Positions 10,349 to 19,379 of a stretch of 64,000 bases of DNA are shown one piece after another. A program made the position numbers and the translations under genes. The notes beneath the pieces are model-generated. The model was not told where the DNA came from and did no database searches. It saw nothing but the letters and a program-made list of their open reading frames with translations. Source of the DNA: Lonicera japonica. Its lineage: Eukaryota; Streptophyta; Magnoliopsida; Dipsacales; Caprifoliaceae. Location of the stretch: NCBI GenBank assembly GCA_021464415.1, contig CM038470.1, positions 32,664,122-32,728,121 of the forward strand, given 5' to 3'. The first letter of the stretch is position 1. Every line of letters starts with the position of its first letter.

Positions 10349-10397
10349 TTTTATACACTATCTTTCACCTCCCCTCTCATACATTTTGATGTGGGAC
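10349..10397 (-). promoter_or_regulatory. snRNA promoter of U1 copy 2
   Basis: USE GTCCCACATCA (10387-10397, minus strand; 10 of 11 to the consensus) and TATA box GTGTATAAAA (10349-10358), spaced as in copy 1. Confidence 0.87.
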
Positions 10398-10846
10398 AAT
10401 AACAGCCTCGCAACAAAGAAAAAAGCAACAGTAGATTGACATACCACCAGAGATTTTGATTATCTTGTTGATTATTTTGTTTATTGTCTAGGAATATATT
10501 CTTTTGGTCATTTAAGAGTAAATTATCATGAAGAAGATTGACACACTACTTGAGATTTTGGGAAAAAAGAATCTTGTCTGATTAACTAGCGTAGAACCCC
10601 AAAAAAGCAACAAACAAATCATAAAAAAGGAAGACCCCAAAAAAGCAATAAGCATCAGAGACTAAGAAACATAAAAGCCAGCCTCTGAATTTTATTTTAT
10701 GTTTATACTAATTTTTTATCAGAGAAATTTTACTCACATGTAGCACTCAACTGCAAAAGGTTATTGAGAATTTGAGACACTCTTGAGAGGTAAAACTTTG
10801 ACATCAACAAACAAATCAAGAAAAGGGGAGACTCGGAAACATGACG

Positions 10847-10917
10847 CTTGAGGACCTCAATAGCAAGGCATACACCTATTTAATATCGTGTGAACCGATG
10901 ATAGCTAATGTATCAAA
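10847..10917 (-). pseudogene. Internal U2 snRNA fragment d
   Basis: Same internal U2 piece as at 650-715. A stem III remnant (10847-10867) is followed by TTTAATATCGTGTGAACC (10879-10896). Both ends are missing and no promoter is present. Confidence 0.7.
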
Positions 10918-11536
10918 TACTTTTTCTTTTCTTTTTTTAAGAAAAGAAGAAAGTCCAAGTGGGACAAAGACCTCAGTCGAGTGAGTCAGACTGGAAATTT
11001 TAACTGTTTATCTAACTTTTTATGTCCCCATGCATATTAAGGGTAGTAGTTTCTATTTGTTGGACAAATTAAACCATACATTTAAGAGAAGTTATCAGTA
11101 GTTTATCAATGATAACTTCTTCTATACATGCAATGGATACTCTGCATTTTCCAACAAGGGGCCGGCCTGCGAACCTAGGTTACTTGTGTAAGTAATCAAA
11201 CTTTCAACCACTACGATTAAGCCTAGATCTTTTTCCAGTAATAGTTAGCTCGAGACGAAGTACTAACACATAAGGTCAACTTACAAATACATAAGCACAT
11301 GACAAAAGTTCTCTAATTATTAATGAAATAACTTCTCCAAGAAAATCATGAAAACGTAACTTCAAGCATGGCTCTACAAAAAGGAACTACGTTCCTTCTG
11401 ATATTTGCAATTGGAAATGCAGTATGTCATGTATTTTTTTGTCACACACTTAGAAAGGGACTTTTTATGAAGTAACTGGGTTTTAGCAAAAATTAGTTTC
11501 TACAAAAGATAAAACAAAATTCACACTTTGATTTGG
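10918..11536. repeat. Shortened third copy of the duplicated segment
   Basis: Carries the aaagacctcagtcgagtgag block and the decayed SINE-like unit (11155-11235). It then has the sequence shared with 6600-6768 on the 3' side of U2. No gene is seen. Confidence 0.65.
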
Positions 11537-11732
11537 TGGGGTGCGCCAAGCTTTTGCAATAGTGCAACACAAGAGCAACACTTAAGAACCCCAATAGCAA
11601 GCTATTGTGATGGATCCTCCCCCTGAAAAAAAATAATTTAATATCGTGTGAACCGATGGCTCACATATCAGATATTAAACTGATAAGAACAGATACTACA
11701 CTTGATCTTAGCCAAAAGGCCGAGAAAGGTAT
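11537..11732 (-). ncRNA. U2: U2 spliceosomal snRNA, copy 2
   Basis: A 196-nt U2 on the minus strand starting AUACC at 11732. Its 5' half, including GUAGUA and the UCUGUUCUUAUCAG block, is identical to copy 1. Differences are confined to the stem II loop (GUUCACACGAU) and the 3' half. The Sm region reads UUAUUUUUUUUCAGGGG, slightly altered. Promoter and a 3' box-like AAAGTGTGAA are present. It is likely functional. Confidence 0.93.
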
Positions 11733-11758
11733 GCTTTGAACAATCTTTTCATCTCCCC

Positions 11759-11808
11759 TTTATACCTCAGCTTTGGCTAGTGGTCTTTCATAGCTACCAA
11801 TGTGGGGC
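11759..11808 (-). promoter_or_regulatory. snRNA promoter of U2 copy 2
   Basis: USE GCCCCACATTG (11798-11808, minus strand) with two mismatches, and TATA-like GTATAAAAGG at about 11757-11766. Confidence 0.8.
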
Positions 11809-12292
11809 TTATTTGGCATTTTTTTTTGGTCGCCCTTCAAATTGTTTCAAAGTGTTCTTTCATAGCATTTCTTTTTATCATCCAAGGAAGACTGGCGTAA
11901 CTAGAATGAACAAGAAGATAGCAAGCTCCCATTTGCAAAATGGTTATTACATTAATTGAAAGGCCAAAATCATGTTCTGTTAGCAGCCTTCATGGTTTCC
12001 CTTTTGTTAAACTTTATTTAGCAAATGTTTTAGTTTTTCTTTCGTTTTGTTTTTAGGCATAAACTAGCCAAATGCACACAATTCTAGTAAGGGAATTTGA
12101 CTTCTTTTTTTTTGGATAAGGCACTCGTGAGAACATTTTCAAGCTCTGCCACAATGATAGTATGAGAAAGTTAGACCTGAGGCTAAACATGGTTTGTCCG
12201 TAATCCCTCTCAAATGTTTCAGACTTTACAGTAAGTTGAACTTGCTGATATTCAAGAATATACTATTTTAACATTACAACTATGATTTGGTA

Positions 12293-12351
12293 GGGTAAAC
12301 TAGGTCCATGCAGTAGCACAACACAAAGACAATGATCGAGGACCCCAATAG
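12293..12351 (-). pseudogene. U2 snRNA 3' fragment e
   Basis: About 59 nt of diverged U2 3' end (complement of gatttggtaggg...gaccccaatag). The rest of the gene and any promoter are absent. It lies between U2 copy 2 and U1 copy 3. Confidence 0.65.
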
Positions 12352-12906
12352 TATGGCCGGTGAGAATGGAAGAACAATGTTTGGGCAACCCACAAGGGAT
12401 GAAAAGGGAACAACAAATTGATTACTAGAAAATTTTAGGCATGCACTCTATTCTTAAGATTTGAAATAAAGTTATGTATTTCTAGAGCAGAGAGAACATT
12501 TAAACTGAGATGAGAAGGGGTCTGCAAAAGACAGAACCCACAAAAAAATTTGTTCACCCTTCATAAAGACCTGGTTGTGGAGCATTACCCCCTTCCCCTT
12601 CTCCCTTAATCCAAATCATGGCTTGTATTTTGAATGCACCACATGCATCACTATTTCCATCTCAATACATGTTGACTTGCCCAAGCGAAGTGAATTTTAC
12701 AACGATAGCAAAAACTCGTAATTCGACATCAATATTAGCGCCATGATTAATGTTGACTTGCATAGCCAAGATTCAAGAAATTGTTTCAAGATTTGCAATT
12801 TTCTTATGTGATTTGTTTTTCACTTCATGAATTGGTGAATGCATAGCATGTTCAGCTTCTGAAAGAAAACACACACCCTCAAGGTATCAACAATCATTTT
12901 CGAAGT
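12352..12906. other. Spacer, no gene seen
   Basis: AT-rich non-coding sequence between the U2 fragment and U1 copy 3. No long reading frame, promoter or RNA signature is seen. Confidence 0.5.
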
Positions 12907-13056
12907 AGGGGCAGCACATACGCAGGCCCCCACAATCACAAATTATGACGTGGGCTTCACCACTTGACCTTAGGGGAGCACCCTTCCAAAGTGCAATGGT
13001 AGTCAATAAGGTAGGCCATGGGCCTCTTTGATCACTGACCTCATCCAGGTAAGTAT
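12907..13056 (-). pseudogene. Degenerate U1 snRNA, copy 3
   Basis: The 5' end AUACUUACCUG at 13056 and the Sm site AUAAUUUGUGA are kept. Stem-loop I has lost about 5 nt, and its U1-70K loop reads GAUCAAAGAGG instead of GAUCAAGAAGG. Stem-loop III is shortened and the last stem is mispaired. The TATA position (TGTACAAAT) and USE position (TTTCTATATCG) are both decayed. It is probably a pseudogene; a weakly expressed variant cannot be excluded. Confidence 0.8.
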
Positions 13057-13432
13057 GTTTTTTTGAACTGCTTCATTCTAATTTGTACAGATTCTTTCAC
13101 CTCCTTTTTAACACATTTCCGATATAGAAAACGACTCTTAACGGGATGAAACCAATATTTAAAGCATATTTATGTTGTTTTCGAGTTACTTGTGTTGAGA
13201 TATGAAAAATGACTCATAATGGAAAATTTGAAGCATATTTACGTTGTTTTTTGAGTTAATTGTGTTGAGATACCCACATTTACCCAAATTAACCTGTTAA
13301 CTTTTTCAATTCGACAAGAACAGGTAGAATCAACCCAACAAAACCCATTGCAAGGTCTAAATTTGCATTTTGTAACAGTTATCAACCACAAATACAAACC
13401 CAGATATGGTGAAATACTTGGACAAAGATTGT

Positions 13433-13545
13433 AGGGGATATCTACAAATGAGACCCCTCCAAAAATAGGCGTATGCTGCTATGAGTTGCAAGCACACGGT
13501 ACTCTTTAGTAAAAGACGAAAGAATAGTTCGATTTGTGCTCACCA
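13433..13545 (-). pseudogene. 5'-truncated U5 snRNA, copy 3
   Basis: The 3' hairpin and Sm site (GCCUAUUUUUGGAGG) are intact. Loop I reads CGUCUUUUACUAAAGA with one change. The match to U5 ends near 13545, before the AGCCGUGUG start, and no upstream element follows. It abuts the left flank of the LINE insertion. Confidence 0.82.
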
Positions 13546-13599
13546 AGGAGTATATAAGTAGTTATAGAACACAAAATATTCTCTTTGCCTTTATATTTG

Positions 13600-14404
13600 T
13601 CGATTGGGTATTGTGGAGGAAAGGTTAATGGTAGGAATATTGACTGAATTAAGAGGAAATGCTTGGCTATTTGGAATCTGTTGCACAATTGGATGGGTAG
13701 AGGTGTTGCTAGGGTGTGGCTTGCTTGGGACCCTCAAGTATTAATGGTGGATTATATATGTGGCTGTCACTGAACAAACAGTTACCAGTAGGGTGGGAGT
13801 AGGGAATACTAGACAGGTGTTCTATGTAACTTGTGTATGGCTTTAATGATAGGGATCCTAGACTTGAGCTCTGGACAGACATTAATCAGGCTAAAAGTTT
13901 GGTAGGGAATTGGCCTTGGGTGGTGCTTGGAGATTTCAATGTTGTGAGGTTTTCTAATAAGATGGGAGGGTTGCCCGCCGATCTTAATGAACTTGCTGAT
14001 TTTAACACTTGTATTGATAGTGCTCATTTAATTGAGATGAATAATAAAGGGAAATTTTATACTTGGGACAATAAGAAGGATGATGCCACTGCTACTCAGA
14101 GTAGAATTGATAGGGTGCTGACTAATGAAGAATGGGCTCATGCGTTCAGTATTGTGGAGGCTGAGGCTCTGCCGGGTGGTGTTTCTGATCATAGTCCCCT
14201 GGTTATCACTATTATGGAGGAAAGGAGAAACAGGTGCAAACCTTTTAAATTCTTTGATTTTTGGATGAAGAATCATCAATTTAAATCCACCGTGAAGGAT
14301 GTTTGGGACAAGAATTTGGAGGCCCATGCTATGTATAGAGTTCATGTGAAGTTGAAAATGTTGAAACCTAAGCTAAGGAAGCTTAATAAGAAAGTGTACT
14401 GTAA
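13600..14404 (+). pseudogene. LINE endonuclease domain remnant
   Basis: An open run from 13833 encodes the exonuclease-endonuclease-phosphatase motifs of L1 elements: WVVLGDFNVV, then RIDRVLTN, then GGVSDHSPLVI. Upstream bases 13600-13832 read as earlier endonuclease sequence with stops. The frame continues into the linker (KLRKLNKKVYCN) and is cut at 14405 by an LTR-like insertion. In a living element this domain nicks target DNA. Here it cannot be made as a whole protein. Confidence 0.85.
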
Positions 14405-14798
14405 TGCTGCTTCAAACCGAGCAAGACGCAACGCGAAGTGATCTTACAAAGTTCAAATGGTTACCCAATTAAAGAAACCATCACAACAAGCACAAACAAT
14501 AGAGAAATAAGAAAAACAACCAACAATCGCACAAACCAACCATGGTGTCAGTGAAAACACCCTTAATCCACCTGTGATGGTAGCTTCTATTGATGTGGAA
14601 CAAAGGAGTATTTACAAGCACTCAAGCAAAACTCGCCAAAATTTAGCTCTCAAATGGTAAGATCTCACTATTAGCCAAAAATCAAGTCTAACGAGTAAAT
14701 AGCCTAAAATTGCACTTTATGCACAAATTTTCCAGGGAAAGATTCTGCCAAACCATGATCGATCATGGTCACCAAAATAAAGGAGAGTCAACTTCACA
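14405..14798 (+). mobile_element. Small solo-LTR-like insertion 1 in the LINE
   Basis: A 394-bp insertion runs from TGCTGCTTC to CAACTTCACA, flanked by GTAA (14401-14404 and 14800-14803). Removing it rejoins the LINE linker reading. It holds the palindrome ACCATGATCGATCATGGT (14752-14769). Insertion 2 (15955-16376) is the same family in the opposite orientation. TG...CA ends and a 4-5 bp duplication fit a solo LTR, perhaps of a small TRIM-like element. No coding sequence. Confidence 0.72.
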
Positions 14799-14805
14799 AG
14801 TAATA

Positions 14806-15950
14806 TCTCTTATAGAGTTCTTTGAGCTAAGGAGGAACTAATGCAACATCAAGTTCTGCTTCAGGAAGGGTCTGTGCCTGATAAGCTGACAATTATTGCT
14901 GGAGTTGCTAGCAAAGTATATTGAGCTGAGTGGAGTGGAAGAGTTTTATCAACAAAAAGCCAGAATTAATTGGCTTCAGAGTGGTGACAAAAATACAGCC
15001 CTCTTCCATAGACGGGTAAATATGAATAGGGCTAGGAAAAAAGTGGTATTCATAGAAGGTGAAAGGATTGAAGGGGAAAAGGAGGTGCATAGTGAGGCTG
15101 TTAGCTATTTCCAACGAGTCCTGAGGCAAAGTCAAAGAGTAAATGGCAGGGAAGTCCATATTCGGGGGAAACTCAATAATGGTCAGAAGACTGCCATGGT
15201 TAGAGCTGTTACTAATGAGGTGATTGCAGCTGCTATGTTCTTTATTCATTCTAGAAAAGCACCTGGTCCAGAAGGTTTTAATGCGGCTTTCTTCAAAGGT
15301 AATTGGTGGGAGATTGTTGGTCCAGATGTTATAAAAGTTGTGAAGTCTTTCTTCATCAAAGGTGAACTGCTGAAGGCTTGGAACTCAACTGTTGTATCCT
15401 TAGTTCCTAAGAATAGTGTTCATAATACCATGAAAGATTTTTGGCCAATTTCCGGTTGTAATGTTGTTTACAAGTGTATTTCAAAAATTCATGTACAAAG
15501 ATTTAGGCCTTACTTAGATCAGCTAGTAGGCTGCCAACAATCAGATTTTGTAGCTGGTAGATGTATAACTGACAATATTCTGTTGATCCAAGAGATTATG
15601 AGGGGTTACCATAGGAATGAGGGTACACCTAAATGTGCTCTAAAGGTTCGGAAGGCCTACGACTCAATGGAATGGAGTTATTTAAAGAGAGTCCTTGCTA
15701 TGGAATTTCCTCAGCAAATGGTGAACTGGGTTATGTTGTGTGTTCCCACCCCTTATTAAACCATTTCTCTAAATGGACACAATGGGGCAGGGGGTGTTGG
15801 GTTTAAGGGGGAAAGGGACTGAAGCAAGTTGACCCTATCTTGCCTTACCTCTTTATCTTGCTTATGGAGGCTTTCTCAAATCTGTTTGGAAGACTATACT
15901 CACAGGGAATTAAGGATTTGTGTTTCATCGTAGATGTCAGCATTTGAACC
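14806..15950 (+). pseudogene. LINE reverse transcriptase remnant
   Basis: The open run 14896-15759 shows plant L1 RT landmarks: QQKARINWLQSGDKNTALFH, then SRKAPGPEGFNAAFFKGNWW, then a diverged LVPK...FWPISGCNVVYKCISKI. QSDFVAGRCITDNILLIQE and the KAYDSMEW block follow. After a frame break near 15760 the sequence continues to about 15950. The catalytic region continues beyond insertion 2, where 16381 onward reads SHMIFSDDLFLLC (an SDD version of the usual ADD). Breaks and two insertions make it non-functional. Confidence 0.85.
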
Positions 15951-15954
15951 TTTC

Positions 15955-16376
15955 TATGAAGATTGGCTATCCTTTGATTTTTTGGTGAACCATGATCGAT
16001 CATGGTTTTGGCAGTAGGCTTCATGATTGATCATGGTCCAAGCTTTTTGGCTTTAAAGTTGTTTTGGTTCATTTGTGTAGTGGACTTGTATTTTGCCTAG
16101 AAATACTTTTAGAGCTAAATTTTGTGAGAAATTTTTTCTTGTGTGCTTGTAGTCACTCTTTGTTCCAATTATCAATAGAAGCTATCATATGTATGGATTA
16201 GTGGCGTTTACGCCGACACGACAATAAAACCTTGTTTTGTGCAATTGTTGCTTTATTTCCTATTTTTCTATTGTGGGTTTACTTTTTTGTGTCGGTTCTT
16301 CTTTCGGTAAACCATTTGAGCTTGTGAGATCCTTTCTCGTTGCATCGTGCTCGGTTTTGAGCGGTTTGGCGCAACA
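15955..16376 (-). mobile_element. Small solo-LTR-like insertion 2 in the LINE (inverted)
   Basis: A 422-bp insertion is flanked by a perfect 5-bp duplication, CTTTC (15950-15954 and 16377-16381). Joining the flanks restores the LINE reading HLNLSHMIFSDD. Read in reverse it begins TGTTGCGCC and ends CTTCATA, aligning with insertion 1 over its length. It has the palindrome AACCATGATCGATCATGGTT (15988-16007) and a second half-decayed one near 16021. Confidence 0.78.
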
Positions 16377-16499
16377 CTTTCTCACATGATATTTTCCGAT
16401 GACCTCTTCTTGTTGTGTGGTGCTACTTGTGAGGCTCTCTCTGTTGTAAAAGATGCTTTGAAGGAGTTTGGTGATCAATGGTTACATGGGCTGGTCCGT

Positions 16500-16940
16500 T
16501 ATGGCATGGTGATTACATTCCTAAATGCAGCCTTATTTGTTGGTTGGCTTCTAAGGATAGACTTAGGACCAAAGAGAAGTTGCATGGATGAGGCGTGGTG
16601 AATGATGATATCTGTGTTTTATGTGGAGAGCAAAGGGAAGATAGGGACCATCTCTTTTATCAGTGTAGTTTTTCCAAGCGGGTATGGAATGATGTGTCGT
16701 ATAAGCGAAGTTCATGAAGCTGTGAATAGATTCAAATGGCAGAATTTTGTAAATAGAATAGGTAGAATTGCCTTTGCTGTCACTCTCTATTGTATTTGGC
16801 AAGTGAGGAACTATAGAATCTTTAGAGGGTGCATCAGGGATAGCCACCAGGTGATCAGTGATGTTGATAGATATATTTGTGCAAAATTATTTCACTGGAG
16901 AGTGAGTACAACATATGAGAACTGGCTTATTTATAAATAG
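16500..16940 (+). pseudogene. LINE RVT zinc-binding domain remnant
   Basis: From about 16602 the text DDICVLCGEQREDRDHLFYQ carries the CxxC...H...C arrangement of the zf-RVT domain found at the end of plant L1 reverse transcriptases. IGRIAFAVTLYCIWQVRN follows. A frame change near 16600 separates it from the preceding part (CWLASKDRLRTKEKL). Confidence 0.8.
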
Positions 16941-17044
16941 TGGGGGATTGTGTAGAGAATTTTGATGTAAGTGCTAGGATTTGCCCCTTGTAGATTGTAT
17001 TGATTTTGTGTATATCTAATAACATTTTAATTTACCAAAAAAAA

Positions 17045-17455
17045 TGCAGAAGTGGTACGTACTTTCGATCATATTAAAATTTCAATAACTAGTTTGGAGG
17101 GCAATTCCCAATAGCCATCTTCTCCTAAGATTAGTAGCCCCAGCAAAAAAGGGTCATAAAGGCCATTTATAGTTGACGATAATTAAATCTTGGGCTCATT
17201 TAAGAGAATGTTTGTTACCAACATCGGGTCGATGAGGTACTTAATTGGATGGAGATATTGGATGATGAAGAATGCTCAAAACCCCTCTCCACTTGGATGT
17301 ATGATTTCCATTTTTGAAAGTGTAGCAAAGACTTGTTATAGTTATATTAAAGTTAGACTTTATGGTAGTATATTTGGAGTGAAATTAAACTGGTAAGAAA
17401 GAATTATGACAAAAATAGTCCCAAATATACAACTAAACATTTAAACTTTGATTTG
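17045..17455. repeat. Start of tandem snRNA module A (duplicated at 18553-19090)
   Basis: Bases 17045-17210 (tgcagaagtggtacgtac...) recur at 18553-18700 with few changes, and both copies run on to a U2 gene. No protein gene is seen. Minus-strand AATCAAAGTTTAAATG just after U2 is a plausible 3' box. Confidence 0.75.
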
Positions 17456-17651
17456 GTGGGGTGCGCCAAGCCAATGCAATAGTGCAACACAAAGGCGACA
17501 CTCAAGGGCCCCAATAGCAAGCTATTGTGGTGGACCCTCCCCCTAAAAAAATTAATTTAATGTCATGTGAGCCGATGGCTCACATATCAAATATTAAACT
17601 GATAAGAACAGATACTACACTTGATCTTAGCCAAAAGGCCGAGAAAGGTAT
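17456..17651 (-). ncRNA. U2: U2 spliceosomal snRNA, copy 3
   Basis: Full-length U2 on the minus strand from AUACC at 17651, with GUAGUA and UCUGUUCUUAUCAG intact. It has a few substitutions in stem II (AAUAUUUGAUAUG instead of AAUAUCUGAUAUG, and CAUGACAU in the loop). The Sm site (AAUUUUUUUAGGGG) and 3' stem-loops are good. A promoter is present, but an unrelated insertion begins directly upstream of the USE. Probably functional. Confidence 0.9.
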
Positions 17652-17675
17652 GCTTTTAATCGTCTATTTGTCTTC

Positions 17676-17726
17676 TTTTTATAGAAGCATTGGTCAGCAT
17701 TTGTTCTTCTCGCGCCGATGTGGTAC
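17676..17726 (-). promoter_or_regulatory. snRNA promoter of U2 copy 3
   Basis: USE GTACCACATCG (17716-17726, minus strand; one mismatch) and TATA box CTATAAAAAG (about 17675-17684). Confidence 0.84.
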
Positions 17727-18342
17727 GTGTTAGAAAATGGGTATTATAAAACACATTTTCTACCATTTTGAGGGCAAAATTGTAATAAGACTTTGTACTC
17801 GGATGTGAAAGTTTTAATATATTCATGTTCTACTACGTGAGTACATTGAAATCGTGTATTTATATGCTCAAAATGGTAAGAATGCCTTATTGAATGATTC
17901 AAGATAAGAGGCTTTCTTTCGCGCGCACAGGCGCATGGGGGGGGGTGCAAATCATAGACCGAATTAAGCCTGAAACCTTTACGGCTCATGTGTGCGCGCA
18001 CCTGCGGACTGAAAAGCGAGCTAAATTTAATTTTGAAATCGTTGCATTTATTTCGATTAATTAACCACTTAATGGTCAGTTTTAATTTGGATTAATGGCC
18101 ATTATTCCCGGTTGAATTAAAAGGAGATTTCCGACTCATTCCAAAACACACAACCAGAATCAACAATTCTCTTCTCTCCATTGAACATACTTTGCTTCTG
18201 CTCTAGTTCGTAGGTTTTCCTTCTCCGGTGGTAAGATTCAAACAACCTCAGTTCGTTCAGTGTACCGAGGTGCTTCGGTAAAACTGAAATACCGTTTCAT
18301 CCTGGGAAACAGACGTCGTCTGGCAACCTCAAAGCACTACCG
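17727..18342. mobile_element. Insertion of about 0.6 kb next to U2 copy 3, LTR-like
   Basis: The paralogous modules diverge here right after the USE and resume at about 18343, where the words ttcccggatctatacttaaa recur near 20170. The insert starts TGTTAGAAAATGGG, which is LTR-like. I could not define a matching end or target duplication, so the class is uncertain. Confidence 0.4.
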
Positions 18343-19090
18343 TTCCCGGATCTATACTTAAATGCTCCAAATGACCACACTTTTATATGCAAGGTTCAGC
18401 TTCTTTAATGACCTTCCATTTTGACAAACGTAATCTTTCTCATTTTTCTCTCAACAGAGTTTGCTATTGGTATATTGTGATTCTCTTTGTCTAAAAAGTA
18501 GTTATAGAACACAAAATATTCCTTCAAAAGGAAACATTCATACTTAATGCAGAAGTGGTACATACTTTTGATCATACTGAAATTTCAATAACTAGTTTGG
18601 AGGGCAATTCACAATAACCATGTTCTCCTAAGATTAGCCTCAGCAAAAAAGGGTCATAAAGGCCATTTATCGTTGAGGATAAATCCTGGGCTCGTTGTTC
18701 TGTTGTTAGAATGATAATGTACTTGTATCTGGTTTCAGCAAATTAATGTTTCTGATCTTGATATGTTTTGGGAGATTTAAGCTAGGCAATTTGAAGCAGC
18801 AATTTTCACGGCATTGATCAGGATCTTAATGCATTGTTTTAGCTTTTGTAAGGGATCTTGGTCACCCAATATCTGCATCCAGTTAAATACCTCATTGATT
18901 TCTGATGTTAGAAGCAAGTATTCTCTTCAATCAGTTAACCCGCAAATTAGTTAATGTGAAAGGAGATTGAATCTTGTTTTAGTTGGTTGTTTTATTTTTG
19001 AGTTAAAAAAATAACATCAATTGTTTGCAAGAAAGTAATATGACAAAAAAAGTACCAAATATAATAAACAATTTAAACTTTGATTTGGTA
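18343..19090. repeat. Non-coding part of the tandem modules, incl. LINE empty site
   Basis: 18343-18480 matches 20165-20280 (gaccacacttttatatgcaagg). 18500-18556 is the paralogous site of the LINE insertion, and 18553-18700 repeats 17045-17210. No gene is seen. Confidence 0.65.
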
Positions 19091-19286
19091 GGGTGCACCA
19101 AGCCAATGCAAGAGTGCAACGCAAAGGCAAAGCTTAAAGACCCCAATAGCAAGCTATTGTAGTGGGCCCTTCCCCTTGAAAAACAAATAGTTTAATATTG
19201 TGTGAGCCAATGGCTCACATATCAAATATTAAACTAATAAGAACAAATATTACACTTGATCTTAGCCAAAAGGCCGAGAAAGGTAT
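19091..19286 (-). pseudogene. U2 snRNA copy 4, mutated at the branch-site recognition sequence
   Basis: Full length, starting AUACC at 19286, but the recognition block reads GUGUAAUAUUUGUUC instead of GUGUAGUAUCUGUUC, so GUAGUA has become GUAAUA. Further transitions lie in stem II (UUUAGUUUGAUA...), at the Sm region (CUAUUUGUUUUUCAAGGGG) and in the 3' stem-loops (AGUGCAACGCAAAGG complement). A USE and TATA box survive. It is most likely a pseudogene; a transcribed variant U2 is possible. Confidence 0.75.
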
Positions 19287-19311
19287 GTTTTAATTTGTTT
19301 CTTCATCTTCA

Positions 19312-19361
19312 GTTTATAGAGGTTCTGCGCAGCCTTCTTTCTTCTCGCACCCATGTGGTAC
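19312..19361 (-). promoter_or_regulatory. snRNA promoter remnant of U2 copy 4
   Basis: USE-like GTACCACATGG (19351-19361, minus strand; two mismatches) and TATA-like CTATAAACT (about 19311-19319), with spacing retained. Confidence 0.65.
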
Positions 19362-19379
19362 AACGCTACGCCGTGTGTA

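Larger units (their letters stand above)
13582..17044 (+). mobile_element. Truncated L1-type LINE, itself interrupted twice
   Basis: The stretch holds, in order, an endonuclease domain (13600-14400), a reverse transcriptase part (14806-15950 and 16377-16500) and an RVT zinc-binding part (16500-16940). It ends in a 3' UTR with a short A-run at 17037-17044. The left boundary follows the words gaacacaaaatattc. The paralogous site without the LINE is at 18500-18556, in the next duplicated module. Two short LTR-like insertions (14405-14798, 15955-16376) and many frame breaks show it is dead. RNase H was not seen. Confidence 0.85.

Noticed and set aside
17744..18001. 85-codon minus-strand frame
   Set aside because: Inside a probable LTR insertion, Cys/Arg-rich by composition, no homologous pattern.
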